A stretch of 64,000 bases of DNA from an uncultured Bacilli bacterium (GCA_934176955.1 CAKPOS010000003.1:56725-120724); one strand, 5' to 3'. Counted from the first letter of the stretch, positions 1-8,272 are shown. The notes: generated by a model from the sequence alone, not told the origin. Numbers and translations are program-made.

Positions 1-2325
1 AATTTACCCGTTTTGTTATTAAAAGATACTGTTTTATTTCCTTATAACGAAATTCGACTAGAATTTAGTACAAGCAAAGAAAAATTAGTATTAGAAACTG
101 CTTATCAGTATTATGATCAACAGATATTATTATTAAATTTGAATGATCCCTTAGAGGAAAATCCCAACCTTGATGATTTGCCGACAATTGGTGTAGTAGG
201 AAAAATTAAATCCAAATTATCTTTATCGAATGGAAATGAAAGAGTAGTGATTTCTGGATTAGAAAGAGTACAAGTAGTAAATTATTTAGAAAACGATTAT
301 GGTTATTTAGATTCTTTTGTCATTTCTATTCCAAGAGAAGAGATTGATGAAAAAGAAAATATTGCTTTAAGAAGAATTTTATTTAGGGATTTAAATACTT
401 ATATTGACTCTTCTTCTTTAATGAGTAATAGTGTAATAGGAAAAATTTCTGGAGTAAATGATATTGGAAAACTATCAGATATCATTTGTGCAGAACTACC
501 TATTTCTTATGCTAAAAAAATAAAATACTTAAGACAAGTAAACCAAGTTAATAGAGTGAAACTTTTATTAGAAGATTTAAAAAGTGAAATTGAAACCATT
601 CAATTAGAAAATGAAATTGAAACTTCTTTAAAAGATAAAATAGATACTTCTCAAAGAAATTATTTACTTCATGAAAAAATCCGAATAATGAAAGAAGAAT
701 TAGGAGAGTTCACAATAAAAGATACAGAAGCAAATCAATTACGACAAAGAATTAAAGAGAAGAAATTACCTAATCGGGTAAGAGTCAGATTAGAAGAAGA
801 ATTAAAAAGATATACTTTGTCTTCAGAAGCTTCTCCTGAAGTAACAATAATTAGAACTTATATTGATTGGTTGTTAAATTTACCATGGTATGAAGGAACG
901 AGAGCAAGATATCAATTAGATAAAGTAAAAGAAGTTTTAAATGAAAGCCATTATGGATTAGATGCTGCTAAAAAAAGAATTATTGAATTTGTCTCTGTAG
1001 TAGAAAAATTGAAAAAAACAGAGAGTACAATTATTTGTTTAGTTGGTCCCCCTGGAGTAGGAAAGACAACTTTAGCGCATAGCATTGCTAATGCCTTGGA
1101 CAAAAAATTTGTAAAAATTAGTGTTGGTGGAATTTCCGATGAAGCAGAAATTGTTGGACACCGAAGAACTTATTTAGGAGCAAGTCCTGGAAAAATTATT
1201 CAAGGGATGAAAAAAGCTGGTGTTAATAATCCTGTGTTTTTGATAGATGAAGTTGATAAACTAGGTAAAGATTATCATGGAGATCCTGCTTCTAGTCTTC
1301 TAGAAGTTCTAGATAAAGAGCAAAATCAACATTTTTGTGATAATTATATTGAAGAAGAATTTGATTTATCGAAAGTTTTATTTATTTTAACAGCAAATGA
1401 TATTTCTAAAATTCCTAATGCACTAAAGGATAGGTTAGAAATCATTGAGATATCTAGTTATACAAATTATGATAAAAAAGAAATTGCAAAAAAACATTTA
1501 ATTCCTAAATTACTAAAAGAGTATCGAATTAAAGATAATAATATTACTATTGATGATAATGCAATTACTAAAATTATTGAAGATTATACCAAAGAAGCAG
1601 GAGCTAGAGAATTAAAACGAAAGATTGAAGAAATTTGTCGAGTAATTGTAACAGAAGATATTCATGATATTGTCATTACCAATGAAAATCTTGATACTTA
1701 TCTAGGTACTTCGAAGTATTTTCATTCTAAAAATGAAAAATTTGCAGAAAGTGGAACGATTAATGCATTAGCTTATACCATTTATGGAGGAGAAATTTTA
1801 AAAATATCTGCTACTTCTTATAAGGGAGAAGGAAAATTAAAAGTAACCGGGAATATTGGTAAAGTAATGAAGGAAAGTGTTGAAGTAGCACTTAGCTTTG
1901 TTCGAAGTAATGCAGATAAATTTGGAATAGATGATTTATTATTTCAGTTTCGAGATTTTCATGTTCACATTGAAGAAGGTTCAACGCCAAAAGATGGCCC
2001 AAGTGCTGGTGTTGCCATTGCTACTTCGTTAATCAGTTTGTTAAAGAATAAAATTATTCCTCATGATATTAGTATGACAGGGGAAATTACTTTAAGAGGT
2101 TCAATTCTTGCTATAGGGGGATTAAAAGAAAAATTAATTGCCGCTATGGACAATGGAATAAAAAGAGTATTCATCCCCATTATGAATAAACATGATTTAG
2201 AAGATGTACCAGATGAGGTAAAGAAAAGTTTAGATTTAGTTTTTGTGAAAAATTATTTTGATATTTATTATTATTTATTTAATATGGAAGGAAATCCAAT
2301 CATAGAAGAGGAGCAAAAAGATTAA
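1..2325 (+). CDS. lon: ATP-dependent Lon protease (5' end outside window)
   Basis: This is LonA, the cytosolic AAA+ serine protease that degrades damaged and regulatory proteins. The reading frame is open to base 1 and begins LPVLLLKDTVLFP, the usual start of the Lon N-domain, so only a few codons lie upstream of the window; the TTG at 13 is not the real start. Numbering from that TTG, the Walker A motif GPPGVGKT is near residue 345, Walker B (FLIDEVDK) follows, and the proteolytic dyad is Ser664 (GPSAG) with Lys707 (GGLKEK), 43 residues apart as in the family. The length is normal. A hairpin with a T-run directly follows the stop. Confidence 0.97.
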   Translation, partial: NLPVLLLKDTVLFPYNEIRLEFSTSKEKLVLETAYQYYDQQILLLNLNDPLEENPNLDDLPTIGVVGKIKSKLSLSNGNERVVISGLERVQVVNYLENDYGYLDSFVISIPREEIDEKENIALRRILFRDLNTYIDSSSLMSNSVIGKISGVNDIGKLSDIICAELPISYAKKIKYLRQVNQVNRVKLLLEDLKSEIETIQLENEIETSLKDKIDTSQRNYLLHEKIRIMKEELGEFTIKDTEANQLRQRIKEKKLPNRVRVRLEEELKRYTLSSEASPEVTIIRTYIDWLLNLPWYEGTRARYQLDKVKEVLNESHYGLDAAKKRIIEFVSVVEKLKKTESTIICLVGPPGVGKTTLAHSIANALDKKFVKISVGGISDEAEIVGHRRTYLGASPGKIIQGMKKAGVNNPVFLIDEVDKLGKDYHGDPASSLLEVLDKEQNQHFCDNYIEEEFDLSKVLFILTANDISKIPNALKDRLEIIEISSYTNYDKKEIAKKHLIPKLLKEYRIKDNNITIDDNAITKIIEDYTKEAGARELKRKIEEICRVIVTEDIHDIVITNENLDTYLGTSKYFHSKNEKFAESGTINALAYTIYGGEILKISATSYKGEGKLKVTGNIGKVMKESVEVALSFVRSNADKFGIDDLLFQFRDFHVHIEEGSTPKDGPSAGVAIATSLISLLKNKIIPHDISMTGEITLRGSILAIGGLKEKLIAAMDNGIKRVFIPIMNKHDLEDVPDEVKKSLDLVFVKNYFDIYYYLFNMEGNPIIEEEQKD

Positions 2326-2350
2326 TTTTATCTTTAAAGCTTCTTTTTTT
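2312..2350 (+). terminator. Likely intrinsic terminator after lon
   Basis: AAAGAT (2317-2322) pairs with ATCTTT (2330-2335), and an outer AGC/GCT pair extends the stem across a small internal loop. A T7 run follows. It overlaps the lon stop codon. Confidence 0.5.
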
Positions 2351-2422
2351 GAAATTTTCTCTTGAAGTATTTTCCTTTTTTGAAAATTATTATATAATTA
2401 GAAAAGAAAAGAGGCTATGAAA

Positions 2423-2686
2423 ATGGAGATTCAAAAGAGAGTAAGTGATATTTCAAAAGTTGTTGATAGTCAGTGGCAAGCCAATCACAATTATCATCAA
2501 ATTAAACAAGCTAATGAACAAAGACAACAACATTTTAATAAAATGTTTAACATTAAAGATAAAAAAGAAAGGGATAAAGAAATATTAGAAGCAAATAGTA
2601 TTGAAGGAAGATTAAAGAGACTAGAAGGAAATATGCAAGCTTCTAAAGGAAATGAACTATTTAGAAATAGAAATAACTTTAGGTGA
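2423..2686 (+). CDS. Small hydrophilic protein of unknown function
   Basis: An 87-residue charged, mostly helical protein with no signal peptide or membrane segment and no family I recognise. Two in-frame ATGs exist at 2417 and 2423. The GAGG ribosome site at 2411-2414 is only 2 nt from the first but 8 nt from the second, so 2423 is chosen. It ends 3 nt before rnhB, whose ribosome site overlaps its TGA stop, so the two are probably co-transcribed and translationally linked. The basic and glutamine-rich composition does not point to a function. Confidence 0.75.
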   Translation: MEIQKRVSDISKVVDSQWQANHNYHQIKQANEQRQQHFNKMFNIKDKKERDKEILEANSIEGRLKRLEGNMQASKGNELFRNRNNFR

Positions 2687-2689
2687 AAT

Positions 2690-3331
2690 ATGGAAGATTT
2701 ATATTGCTATGAAAGAGAATTAATTCAAAAAGGAATCAAAGTCATTGCCGGTGTTGATGAAGTAGGAAGAGGCCCTTTAGTAGGAAATGTTGTTGCTGCT
2801 TGTGTAGTTTTGCCATTAAATTATCAATTAGAAGGATTAACGGATTCTAAAAAACTTTCTGCTAAAAAAAGAGAACAATTTTATGATATCTTAATGAAAG
2901 ATGCTTTAGCTATTGGTATAGGAGAAATTTCTCCAAAAGTAATCGATGAAGTGAATATTTATCAAGCAACAAAATTAGCAATGAAAGAAGCTATCGAAAA
3001 GGCTAATGAAAAACTAAAACTGGAATATATTTTAATTGATGCTATGCCGTTAGATTTAGAAATTCCAACAACATCAATAATTAAGGGAGATAGTAAAAGT
3101 TTATCTATAGCAGCTGCTTCTGTAATTGCAAAAGTAACAAGGGATAGAGAACTTTGTGAATTGGATAAAAAATATCCAATGTATGATTTTGCAAATAACA
3201 AAGGGTATGGAACGAAGAAACATTTGGAAGCAATTTCAACGTATGGAATCTGTAAATATCATCGCTTAAGTTATGCTCCTGTTTTAAAATATAAAGATAA
3301 AATTAATGAAATTGATAAAAACCATCTCTAG
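2690..3331 (+). CDS. rnhB: Ribonuclease HII
   Basis: RNase HII cuts the RNA strand of RNA-DNA hybrids and excises single misincorporated ribonucleotides. The protein is 213 residues, normal for the family. The N-terminal motif IAGVDEVGRGPLVG gives the catalytic pair Asp23-Glu24, and LIDAMP supplies Asp117. The SIAAASVIAKVTRD segment is also typical. The ATG is preceded by AGGTGA, which contains the stop of the upstream small gene. A short hairpin overlaps the stop codon. Confidence 0.97.
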   Translation: MEDLYCYERELIQKGIKVIAGVDEVGRGPLVGNVVAACVVLPLNYQLEGLTDSKKLSAKKREQFYDILMKDALAIGIGEISPKVIDEVNIYQATKLAMKEAIEKANEKLKLEYILIDAMPLDLEIPTTSIIKGDSKSLSIAAASVIAKVTRDRELCELDKKYPMYDFANNKGYGTKKHLEAISTYGICKYHRLSYAPVLKYKDKINEIDKNHL

Positions 3332-3345
3332 TTGAGGTGGCTTTT
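3320..3345 (+). terminator. Hairpin at the end of rnhB
   Basis: CCATCTC (3322-3328) pairs with GAGGTGG (3334-3340) with one G-T pair and a 5-nt loop, followed by CTTTT. The stem includes the last codons and stop of rnhB. The T-run is short, so termination may be weak. Confidence 0.5.
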
Positions 3346-3461
3346 GGTTCTTCGAAATTCGATGGACCTAACAAAAAATATTCATTATATTTACTTAATG
3401 TGAATTTGAATTTTTTAAAGAATGATTTAGTTTTTTTAAATTTTAAGAAATAAAATAGGAG

Positions 3462-3491
3462 AAAATCACGCAATTTAGATGTGATTTTTTA
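3462..3491 (+). terminator. Intrinsic terminator in the rnhB-def intergenic region
   Basis: AAAATCAC (3462-3469) pairs perfectly with GTGATTTT (3481-3488) around an 11-nt loop, ending in six Ts. It lies about 130 bases past rnhB. It is probably the strong terminator of that operon, unless it ends a small RNA in the otherwise featureless 3346-3461 stretch, where I see no gene. Confidence 0.7.
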
Positions 3492-3540
3492 GACCCACCT
3501 AATTTTGAAGAACATGGCTTTTTTATATTTGTAAGAAAAA

Positions 3541-3563
3541 AATTCGTATCATAGAAATACGAA
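3541..3563 (-). terminator. Intrinsic terminator of def
   Basis: Read on the minus strand, TTCGTAT and ATACGAA form a 7-bp stem just after the def stop, followed by a run of seven Ts. Confidence 0.75.
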
Positions 3564-3564
3564 C

Positions 3565-4113
3565 TTAGATTTCTCTCATTTCTTCGGCATTTTTAAAAGG
3601 ATCTTTAGGATCGATATGGTCATAAAATAAAATTCCATGTAAATGATCCATTTCATGTTGAAAGGCTATCGCTAGTTCTTCTCTAGCACGATACTTAATT
3701 TTATTTCCCTCTACATCGTAGCCAGTAAAAGTAACCCTAGCGTATCTAGGAACAATTCCTTCAACATCACGATTCACGCTTAAACATCCTTCTCCTCCAG
3801 AAGAATAAATTAATTCTTCAGAGTGAGAGATTAATTTAGGATTAATTAAAACATAATTTTTAAAAACATTTTCTTTTTCTTCATGACAAACAACAAAAAA
3901 ATTTTTATTTAATCCGACTTGAGGAGCAGCAAGCCCCATACCGGGTCTTAAATGATATTTTTCTGCTTTTTCTTCTATTTGAGAAAAGTGTAAGTGTTCT
4001 AGCATATCATGAATTAATTTTTTATCTTTATCACTTAAAGGAAATTCCATATCTGTATTTTTAGCACGAATTCTTTTGTCTTTTTCATCTAATATATCAC
4101 TTGTTAAAAGCAT
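3565..4113 (-). CDS. def: Peptide deformylase
   Basis: Removes the formyl group from the N-terminal methionine of new proteins in the cytosol; a Fe/Zn hydrolase. All three family motifs are present: GMGLAAPQVG (residues 58-67), EGCLS with metal ligand Cys110, and QHEMDH with His153, Glu154 and His157. The length of 182 residues and the long loop before EGCLS fit the Gram-positive (type 2) form. The ATG has GGAAGTG upstream. It lies downstream of the YjcZ-like gene on the same strand, separated by a short hairpin. Confidence 0.97.
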   Translation of the reverse strand: MLLTSDILDEKDKRIRAKNTDMEFPLSDKDKKLIHDMLEHLHFSQIEEKAEKYHLRPGMGLAAPQVGLNKNFFVVCHEEKENVFKNYVLINPKLISHSEELIYSSGGEGCLSVNRDVEGIVPRYARVTFTGYDVEGNKIKYRAREELAIAFQHEMDHLHGILFYDHIDPKDPFKNAEEMREI

Positions 4114-4149
4114 AAAATCACTTCCTTGTGAATATATATTATCACAAAT

Positions 4150-4180
4150 TGAAAAAAAAAGAAAGGATTTCTTCCTTCCT
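4150..4180 (-). terminator. Probable terminator after the YjcZ-like gene
   Basis: On the minus strand, AAGGA-agaaa-TCCTT is followed by a long T-run. The stem is only 5 bp, so efficiency is uncertain. Confidence 0.45.
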
Positions 4181-4185
4181 TATTG

Positions 4186-4365
4186 CTAGACAGTAACTCT
4201 AGCACCAATAATAATAACCAGTAAAATAAATAAGACTAGGATAATTGCAGCACTATAACCAGTTCCTCCACCATAGCCGTATCCACCATAAACGGGATAG
4301 CTTCCTGTATTATTGCAACCGCAAGAATTGTTATATCCACTACTATATCCACCGTAGTAATACAT
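4186..4365 (-). CDS. YjcZ-family small membrane protein (sporulation-associated family)
   Basis: A 59-residue protein. It starts MYYYGGYSSGY, is rich in Gly, Tyr and Asn with a CGC motif, then has one hydrophobic helix (AAIILVLFILLVIIIGA) before a short basic end. This Gly/Tyr-rich head plus single C-terminal helix is the hallmark of YjcZ/SscA-type small proteins, several of which are found in Bacillus spores. The ribosome site is a perfect AAAGGAGG 6 nt before the ATG, implying strong translation. It lies upstream of def on the same strand. The family call rests on architecture; a spore role in this organism is an inference. Confidence 0.8.
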   Translation of the reverse strand: MYYYGGYSSGYNNSCGCNNTGSYPVYGGYGYGGGTGYSAAIILVLFILLVIIIGARVTV

Positions 4366-4437
4366 AATTTTACCTCCTTTACATATCTAATATAGTTTAC
4401 GCGCTAAAAGAATATATGACATTATTTTTAAATCATA

Positions 4438-4466
4438 TTTACAATTAAATTCTTTTTTGTTATAAT
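4438..4466 (+). promoter_or_regulatory. Sigma-A type promoter for uppP
   Basis: TTTACA (4438-4443), a 17-bp spacer, then a perfect TATAAT (4461-4466), 28 bases before the uppP start. Confidence 0.75.
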
Positions 4467-4493
4467 GACTAAAGAAAAGAGAGGGATTCATTC

Positions 4494-5297
4494 ATGAATA
4501 TTATTAGGTGCATTGTTTTAGGAATTGTTCAAGGAATAGGAGAATTTTTACCCATTTCTTCTTCAGCACATTTAATTTTAGTTCCTTATTTATTAGGTTG
4601 GAAAGAGTCTTCAATGGCTTTTGATATTGCCCTACACTTTGGAACTTTAATGGCTGTTTTAGTAATTTATTTTAAAGATTGGTGGAATTTATTCATTGGA
4701 GCTTGTAAAAATCTCTTTAAAAAGGAAGATACAACAGAAGGAAAAATGTTTTGGTATTTAGTAGTAGCAACAATACCAGCTGCTTTAGTAGGACTCCTAT
4801 TAGATGATGTTATTGAAGGATTCTTTCGTAATCAGATATGGGCAATTGCTTTATTATTAGCACTAATGGGAGTATTTATTTATGCTGGAGATAAATGGGC
4901 TAGTAAACATTATCGAAAAAAAGAAGTACCTTTTGAAAAAATAACTTTAAAGCAGGCGTTTTTAGTAGGATGTTCTCAAGCATTTGCTGTTTTTCCAGGA
5001 TTTTCTAGAAGTGGTACCACAATATTAGCAGGAAGATTAATGGGACTTAGCAAAGAGGCAATTACTAAATTTACTTTTTTAATGTCTGTTCCTATTATTG
5101 CAGGGGCTACAGTACTAAAAATAGGAGAATTGCAAATGACTAGTGAAGTGATTGCTGGAATTGTAACTTCTTTTGTAGTAGGAGTAATAAGTATCAAGTT
5201 CTTACTTCGTTATATTAAGAAACATGATTTTTCTATCTTTGCTTTTTATAGAGTTATCATTGCAATATTAGTATATATTAAATTAATTTGGTTTTAA
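4494..5297 (+). CDS. uppP: Undecaprenyl-diphosphatase
   Basis: A membrane phosphatase that recycles undecaprenyl pyrophosphate to the monophosphate carrier used in peptidoglycan synthesis (BacA/UppP family). The 267-residue protein has multiple membrane helices and both signature motifs: GIVQGIGEFLPISSSAHL (residues 10-27), with the catalytic Glu region, and GFSRSGTT (from residue 169). It has its own near-consensus promoter and an AGAGGG ribosome site, and is followed at once by tRNA-Thr. It supports the view that this organism makes a cell wall. Confidence 0.97.
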   Translation: MNIIRCIVLGIVQGIGEFLPISSSAHLILVPYLLGWKESSMAFDIALHFGTLMAVLVIYFKDWWNLFIGACKNLFKKEDTTEGKMFWYLVVATIPAALVGLLLDDVIEGFFRNQIWAIALLLALMGVFIYAGDKWASKHYRKKEVPFEKITLKQAFLVGCSQAFAVFPGFSRSGTTILAGRLMGLSKEAITKFTFLMSVPIIAGATVLKIGELQMTSEVIAGIVTSFVVGVISIKFLLRYIKKHDFSIFAFYRVIIAILVYIKLIWF

Positions 5298-5309
5298 TAA
5301 CCAATTCTT

Positions 5310-5383
5310 GCCGTAATAGTATAATGGTATTACGAGGCCATGGTAAGGCTTTAACGTAGGTCCGATTCCTACTTACGGCACCA
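5310..5383 (+). tRNA. tRNA-Thr (anticodon GGT)
   Basis: A 74-nt cloverleaf: acceptor GCCGTAA pairs with TTACGGC, discriminator A, and the CCA end is encoded (5381-5383). The anticodon stem AGGCC/GGCTT encloses the loop ATGGTAA, giving anticodon GGT. The T stem is GTAGG/CCTAC with loop TCCGATT. The D-arm is short. The tRNA call is firm; the identity rests on the anticodon alone. The accessory locus 5.4-11.4 kb begins right after it. Confidence 0.88.
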
Positions 5384-5400
5384 TTATTTTTTTATGAACC

Positions 5401-5459
5401 AAAAATACTTATTTAGATAATTCTTTATTTAAGAGAATGAAACTAGTTAAGTATTTTAA
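5401..5459 (+). repeat. Hairpin-forming repeat, copy 1
   Basis: Begins with an 18-nt sequence (5401-5418) that recurs exactly at 8068-8085, starting AAAAATACTT. The same stretch closes with AAGTATTTT (5450-5458), so AAAATACTT and AAGTATTTT can form a 9-bp stem over a loop of about 40 nt. Its position just 3' of the tRNA gene makes it either a terminator-like structure or a boundary repeat. Confidence 0.5.
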
Positions 5460-5493
5460 TTGTATATAAGAAGTGTTAGGGAAGAGGGATAGA

Positions 5494-6069
5494 ATGGCTT
5501 ATGCAAAATATGAATTAAATGGCAAAAGTTTATTAAATTTAAATCATATTGGGATGGTAGATTATGATGAATATTATTTAATGAGGAGTAAAAGTATTGA
5601 AAGAAGAAATAATATTGCTGATAAATATATTTCTATACAAAATACTCATTTGCTTCAAAATGAACCAGGTATTAATTATTCAGTATTATATAAACGTTTT
5701 TTAGAAGAATTGAAAAGTACAAATCTTGAATTGTATAATCAAAAATTAATGTTCTATAATGAATTTAAGAGTGAATTAAATGCAGAAGAAAAAATGTTCG
5801 ATGAAGAAAAAAGACAGCTATTAATAAAAGGATATCCATTTGATAAAAGTTTAAAAAAATATGGCTATTATATTGTTAAAATTGATGATGATTATTATCA
5901 ATACAAATGGGTTACGGAAAAAACTAAAGTAGATATGGGGGATAGATTCCTTCCTCAAAATGCTATTATTAGTGGTTATCGATTTGTTCCTCTAACGATT
6001 GAAGAACTACAAGAAATAAAATTAAATATTACAAATTCAGGTACAAATGGTTTAAAGCGTTTTAGATAG
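5494..6069 (+). CDS. Hypothetical protein
   Basis: A 191-residue soluble protein of unknown function. An upstream GTG at 5473 is in frame, but the GGAAGAGGG ribosome site lies right before the ATG at 5494, which I take as the start. The middle (about residues 60-120) is charged and probably helical; the C-terminal part carries an aromatic-rich segment (YYIVKIDDDYYQYKW). No catalytic motif, signal or membrane helix is seen. It is the first gene of the accessory locus and lies 60 bases from the next gene, a membrane protein, on the same strand. Confidence 0.7.
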   Translation: MAYAKYELNGKSLLNLNHIGMVDYDEYYLMRSKSIERRNNIADKYISIQNTHLLQNEPGINYSVLYKRFLEELKSTNLELYNQKLMFYNEFKSELNAEEKMFDEEKRQLLIKGYPFDKSLKKYGYYIVKIDDDYYQYKWVTEKTKVDMGDRFLPQNAIISGYRFVPLTIEELQEIKLNITNSGTNGLKRFR

Positions 6070-6133
6070 AAAAATAGTTTAAATGTTTTATTATAATTCA
6101 TCAAAAGTATATGGATATTTTAGGAGAAAAAAA

Positions 6134-6694
6134 GTGGGTAATAAGGAAAAAAATTATAAAAATCAATTTTTAGGGGTTGTTAGTACAATTATTAAAAGCA
6201 TGGTTGTATTGGTAATAATGGGAGTTATAATGTTTTATCTATCTAAGTTAGGCTCTAAGATTTATCTTTATCATTCAATTGATTATGATGGAGTTAAATG
6301 TAGTAAAGGTGTATGTTGGCATGAAACTTTTTTGACTAATATTAAATGGATAGATTCTTTTTATGGATCAATAGGTATAATTATATTTATTTTCATTAAT
6401 TGTTTTAGTTTTTTATTTTATAATTATATGATAAAGAAATTTAAGAATTGTAAAATTGTTGTTAGTAAAATTTTATTTATCATATTTAGTTGTCTTGTTA
6501 ATTTTTCAATGTCATTGTCATATAGAATCGATGTTACCCCTTGGTTTGTTACCCCTTGGTTTAAAAATAATATTCTTAATATTTTAAATAAAATAATAAT
6601 ACTTCGTGGACTTAAATTGTGGCCAATAATATTTTTAAGCATTTATATTGGGGAATATCTTTATCATAAAAAGAAAAAGTTAAAGGATTCTTAA
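6134..6694 (+). CDS. Hypothetical membrane protein
   Basis: About 186 residues with roughly four hydrophobic helices (near residues 15-35, 75-97, 108-128 and 150-172) and a short Cys-containing external segment (KCSKGVCWH). There are two possible starts: ATG 6083, with no ribosome site, and GTG 6134, with AGGAG 6 nt upstream; the latter is preferred. The bases 6095-6115, between these two starts, share 21 nt with 8285-8305 inside the inverted-repeat element, so the 5' region may be recombinant. A duplicated TTACCCCTTGGTT gives the local repeat VTPWFVTPWF. No family recognised. Confidence 0.6.
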   Translation: MGNKEKNYKNQFLGVVSTIIKSMVVLVIMGVIMFYLSKLGSKIYLYHSIDYDGVKCSKGVCWHETFLTNIKWIDSFYGSIGIIIFIFINCFSFLFYNYMIKKFKNCKIVVSKILFIIFSCLVNFSMSLSYRIDVTPWFVTPWFKNNILNILNKIIILRGLKLWPIIFLSIYIGEYLYHKKKKLKDS

Positions 6695-6713
6695 ATTACT
6701 GTTTCATTTTTAG

Positions 6714-6752
6714 TTATAAGTTTAGATGAAGATTTAATGTGAATACTTATAA
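6714..6752 (+). repeat. Inverted repeat in the 6.7-6.96 kb intergenic gap
   Basis: TTATAAGT (6714-6721) is inverted as ACTTATAA (6745-6752). The gap from 6695 to 6963 also holds the next hairpin and a promoter but no convincing gene. Confidence 0.4.
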
Positions 6753-6805
6753 TATGATTAATTTATTTTTTATGAAATTAAGGAAAGGGGAATGAAATAT
6801 GTGTA

Positions 6806-6852
6806 AAAACAATTAAGTAATATATGTGATATATCCTTAATTGTTTTTTGTT
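6806..6852 (+). terminator. Strong hairpin-T-run preceding the transglutaminase-like gene
   Basis: AACAATTAAG and CTTAATTGTT form a 10-bp stem followed by six Ts (one within the stem). Just upstream, AAAGGGG is followed by a five-codon reading frame, ATG TGT AAA AAC AAT TAA, at about 6799. This is either a decayed gene start or a leader/attenuator. The downstream gene has its own promoter. Confidence 0.55.
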
Positions 6853-6910
6853 ATTGTATCAAATTTATTTTGAGAAGTCTTTAGTTTTAATTTTATTTAC
6901 AAAATAAAAC

Positions 6911-6939
6911 TTGTGTGAAATAAATTTAAATGGTAATAT
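6911..6939 (+). promoter_or_regulatory. Promoter for the 6964 gene
   Basis: TTGTGT (6911-6916), a 17-bp spacer and TAATAT (6934-6939), 25 bases before the start codon. Confidence 0.55.
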
Positions 6940-6963
6940 AAGAAATGCTTAAAAGGAGGAATT

Positions 6964-8064
6964 ATGGAAAATAATAAATTTAAACAATTTTGTAGTTCTA
7001 TTGATTATGATACTTATTATAAACTTCAAACTATTTTTGGATTTTCTAGTGTTGGGGTTTCTTTGACTAGTGATTTGATGTTATCACAATATCCAATTTT
7101 GGGTAGTTCATTTGAAGTTTTAACATATCTTTTGTTTTCTGTATATTGTGGATTGTTTTTTTCGAAGGGTAAATATTATACAAAAGATTTTAATCAAATT
7201 AGAAGTTTATATCAAGAGTTTATTACTAATTATAATCAATTAAATGAAATATTTGATTTTAATGATCCTATTCAAATTTATGTAATGTATAATTATTTAT
7301 TGGAAAAAGGTTATTTGTCTGTGAATAAAAAATTTGAATATTTAAACCAAGCGGGAAAGGATATTAAAATATTATATGGTGCAGATGTTATAATGGGAAA
7401 AGGATGTTGTCGACATATTTCTGCTATGCTTACAGATATTTTAAATGATTATGGAATTGAATCTAGTCAATTAGGAGTATATTCATTTAGATATGGTGTA
7501 AATGTAAAATTTTTAGAATATCCAAAATATACAAAAGAGGAATTAATTGATTGGGTTCAAACTCATATAACTGCTGAAAATACGTATATGAAAATGATGG
7601 AGATTATTAAAAATTTAGTTGATGAAGAAGGATTAAGTATTGAATTGTCAACTAGGATTACTAAAGATAAAAATATATTAAAAAGAAAAATTGGTAATCA
7701 TGCAATAACTTTTTCAGTTAAAGATGGGAAGAGTTATTATTTGGATCCTACTGAAGTGGTAATTTATAGGGTGAATGAGGAAGATAAAAATATATTGTGT
7801 GATGGAAAAGGAAATGCTATTTCAATTAAATTTTTGGGCTCAACTATTTTAAATGATTTTTCAGATTATTTGAAAAAAGAGGTATTACAGCAATATCCTA
7901 GTGTTACTCGGGAAGAAGAGAAGAAAATGATTGTAAAAACGACTATGGATTGTAAAAATAATATGGATATATTTGAAAAGTTTTATCATGAAAATAAGGA
8001 TTTATATGGTGATATTTCTGATAAAATGTTAAAAATTAAGAAGAAGCCATTTATGGGCAGATAA
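6964..8064 (+). CDS. Membrane-anchored transglutaminase-like (papain-fold) protein
   Basis: A 366-residue protein with an AGGAGG ribosome site. Two hydrophobic stretches (about residues 26-45 and 50-67) probably anchor it. The following domain carries a Cys-His-Asp set in the order of the transglutaminase-like/papain fold: GKGCCRH (Cys149, also Cys148), GNHAITF (His246) and YYLDPT (Asp261). These motifs and their order suggest a cysteine protease, peptide ligase or inactive binding domain. The substrate is unknown. It stands alone in the accessory locus with its own promoter. The fold call is from motifs only, so confidence in catalysis is moderate. Confidence 0.65.
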   Translation: MENNKFKQFCSSIDYDTYYKLQTIFGFSSVGVSLTSDLMLSQYPILGSSFEVLTYLLFSVYCGLFFSKGKYYTKDFNQIRSLYQEFITNYNQLNEIFDFNDPIQIYVMYNYLLEKGYLSVNKKFEYLNQAGKDIKILYGADVIMGKGCCRHISAMLTDILNDYGIESSQLGVYSFRYGVNVKFLEYPKYTKEELIDWVQTHITAENTYMKMMEIIKNLVDEEGLSIELSTRITKDKNILKRKIGNHAITFSVKDGKSYYLDPTEVVIYRVNEEDKNILCDGKGNAISIKFLGSTILNDFSDYLKKEVLQQYPSVTREEEKKMIVKTTMDCKNNMDIFEKFYHENKDLYGDISDKMLKIKKKPFMGR

Positions 8065-8067
8065 GTG

Positions 8068-8125
8068 AAAAATACTTATTTAGATGATTTCTATAAAAGA
8101 GAAAGAATTTATTTAGGTATTTTTT
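8068..8125 (+). repeat. Hairpin-forming repeat, copy 2
   Basis: The 18-nt sequence at 8068-8085 is identical to 5401-5418. It is followed at a similar distance by GTATTTTTTT, so AAAAATAC can pair with GTATTTTT and act as a terminator of the 6964 gene. The two copies bracket the first three genes of the accessory locus. Confidence 0.55.
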
Positions 8126-8252
8126 TAATTAAATGGTTTAATATTTTTAGAAAGTGGTATTAAAAAAGGAGGTTGTATATTCTTAAAATATATGATTATT
8201 TGTCTAAATACAAGTGTAACTATTTACACCCTAAAAAAATACATAACAAATG

Positions 8253-8272
8253 CCAGCTACTTAAGTAGCTGG
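8253..8272. terminator. Perfect palindromic hairpin inside the element
   Basis: CCAGCTAC-ttaa-GTAGCTGG, followed on the plus strand by TTTT. It covers the stop codon of the reconstructed (frame-corrected) coiled-coil gene on the minus strand. Confidence 0.6.

Noticed and set aside
3346..3461. Small RNA or gene between rnhB and def
   Set aside because: A terminator lies at its end, but I find no promoter or coding frame, only AT-rich sequence.
5310..5460. tRNA-linked integration site (att)
   Set aside because: The sequence repeated at 8068-8085 is not part of the tRNA, and no integrase gene lies nearby.
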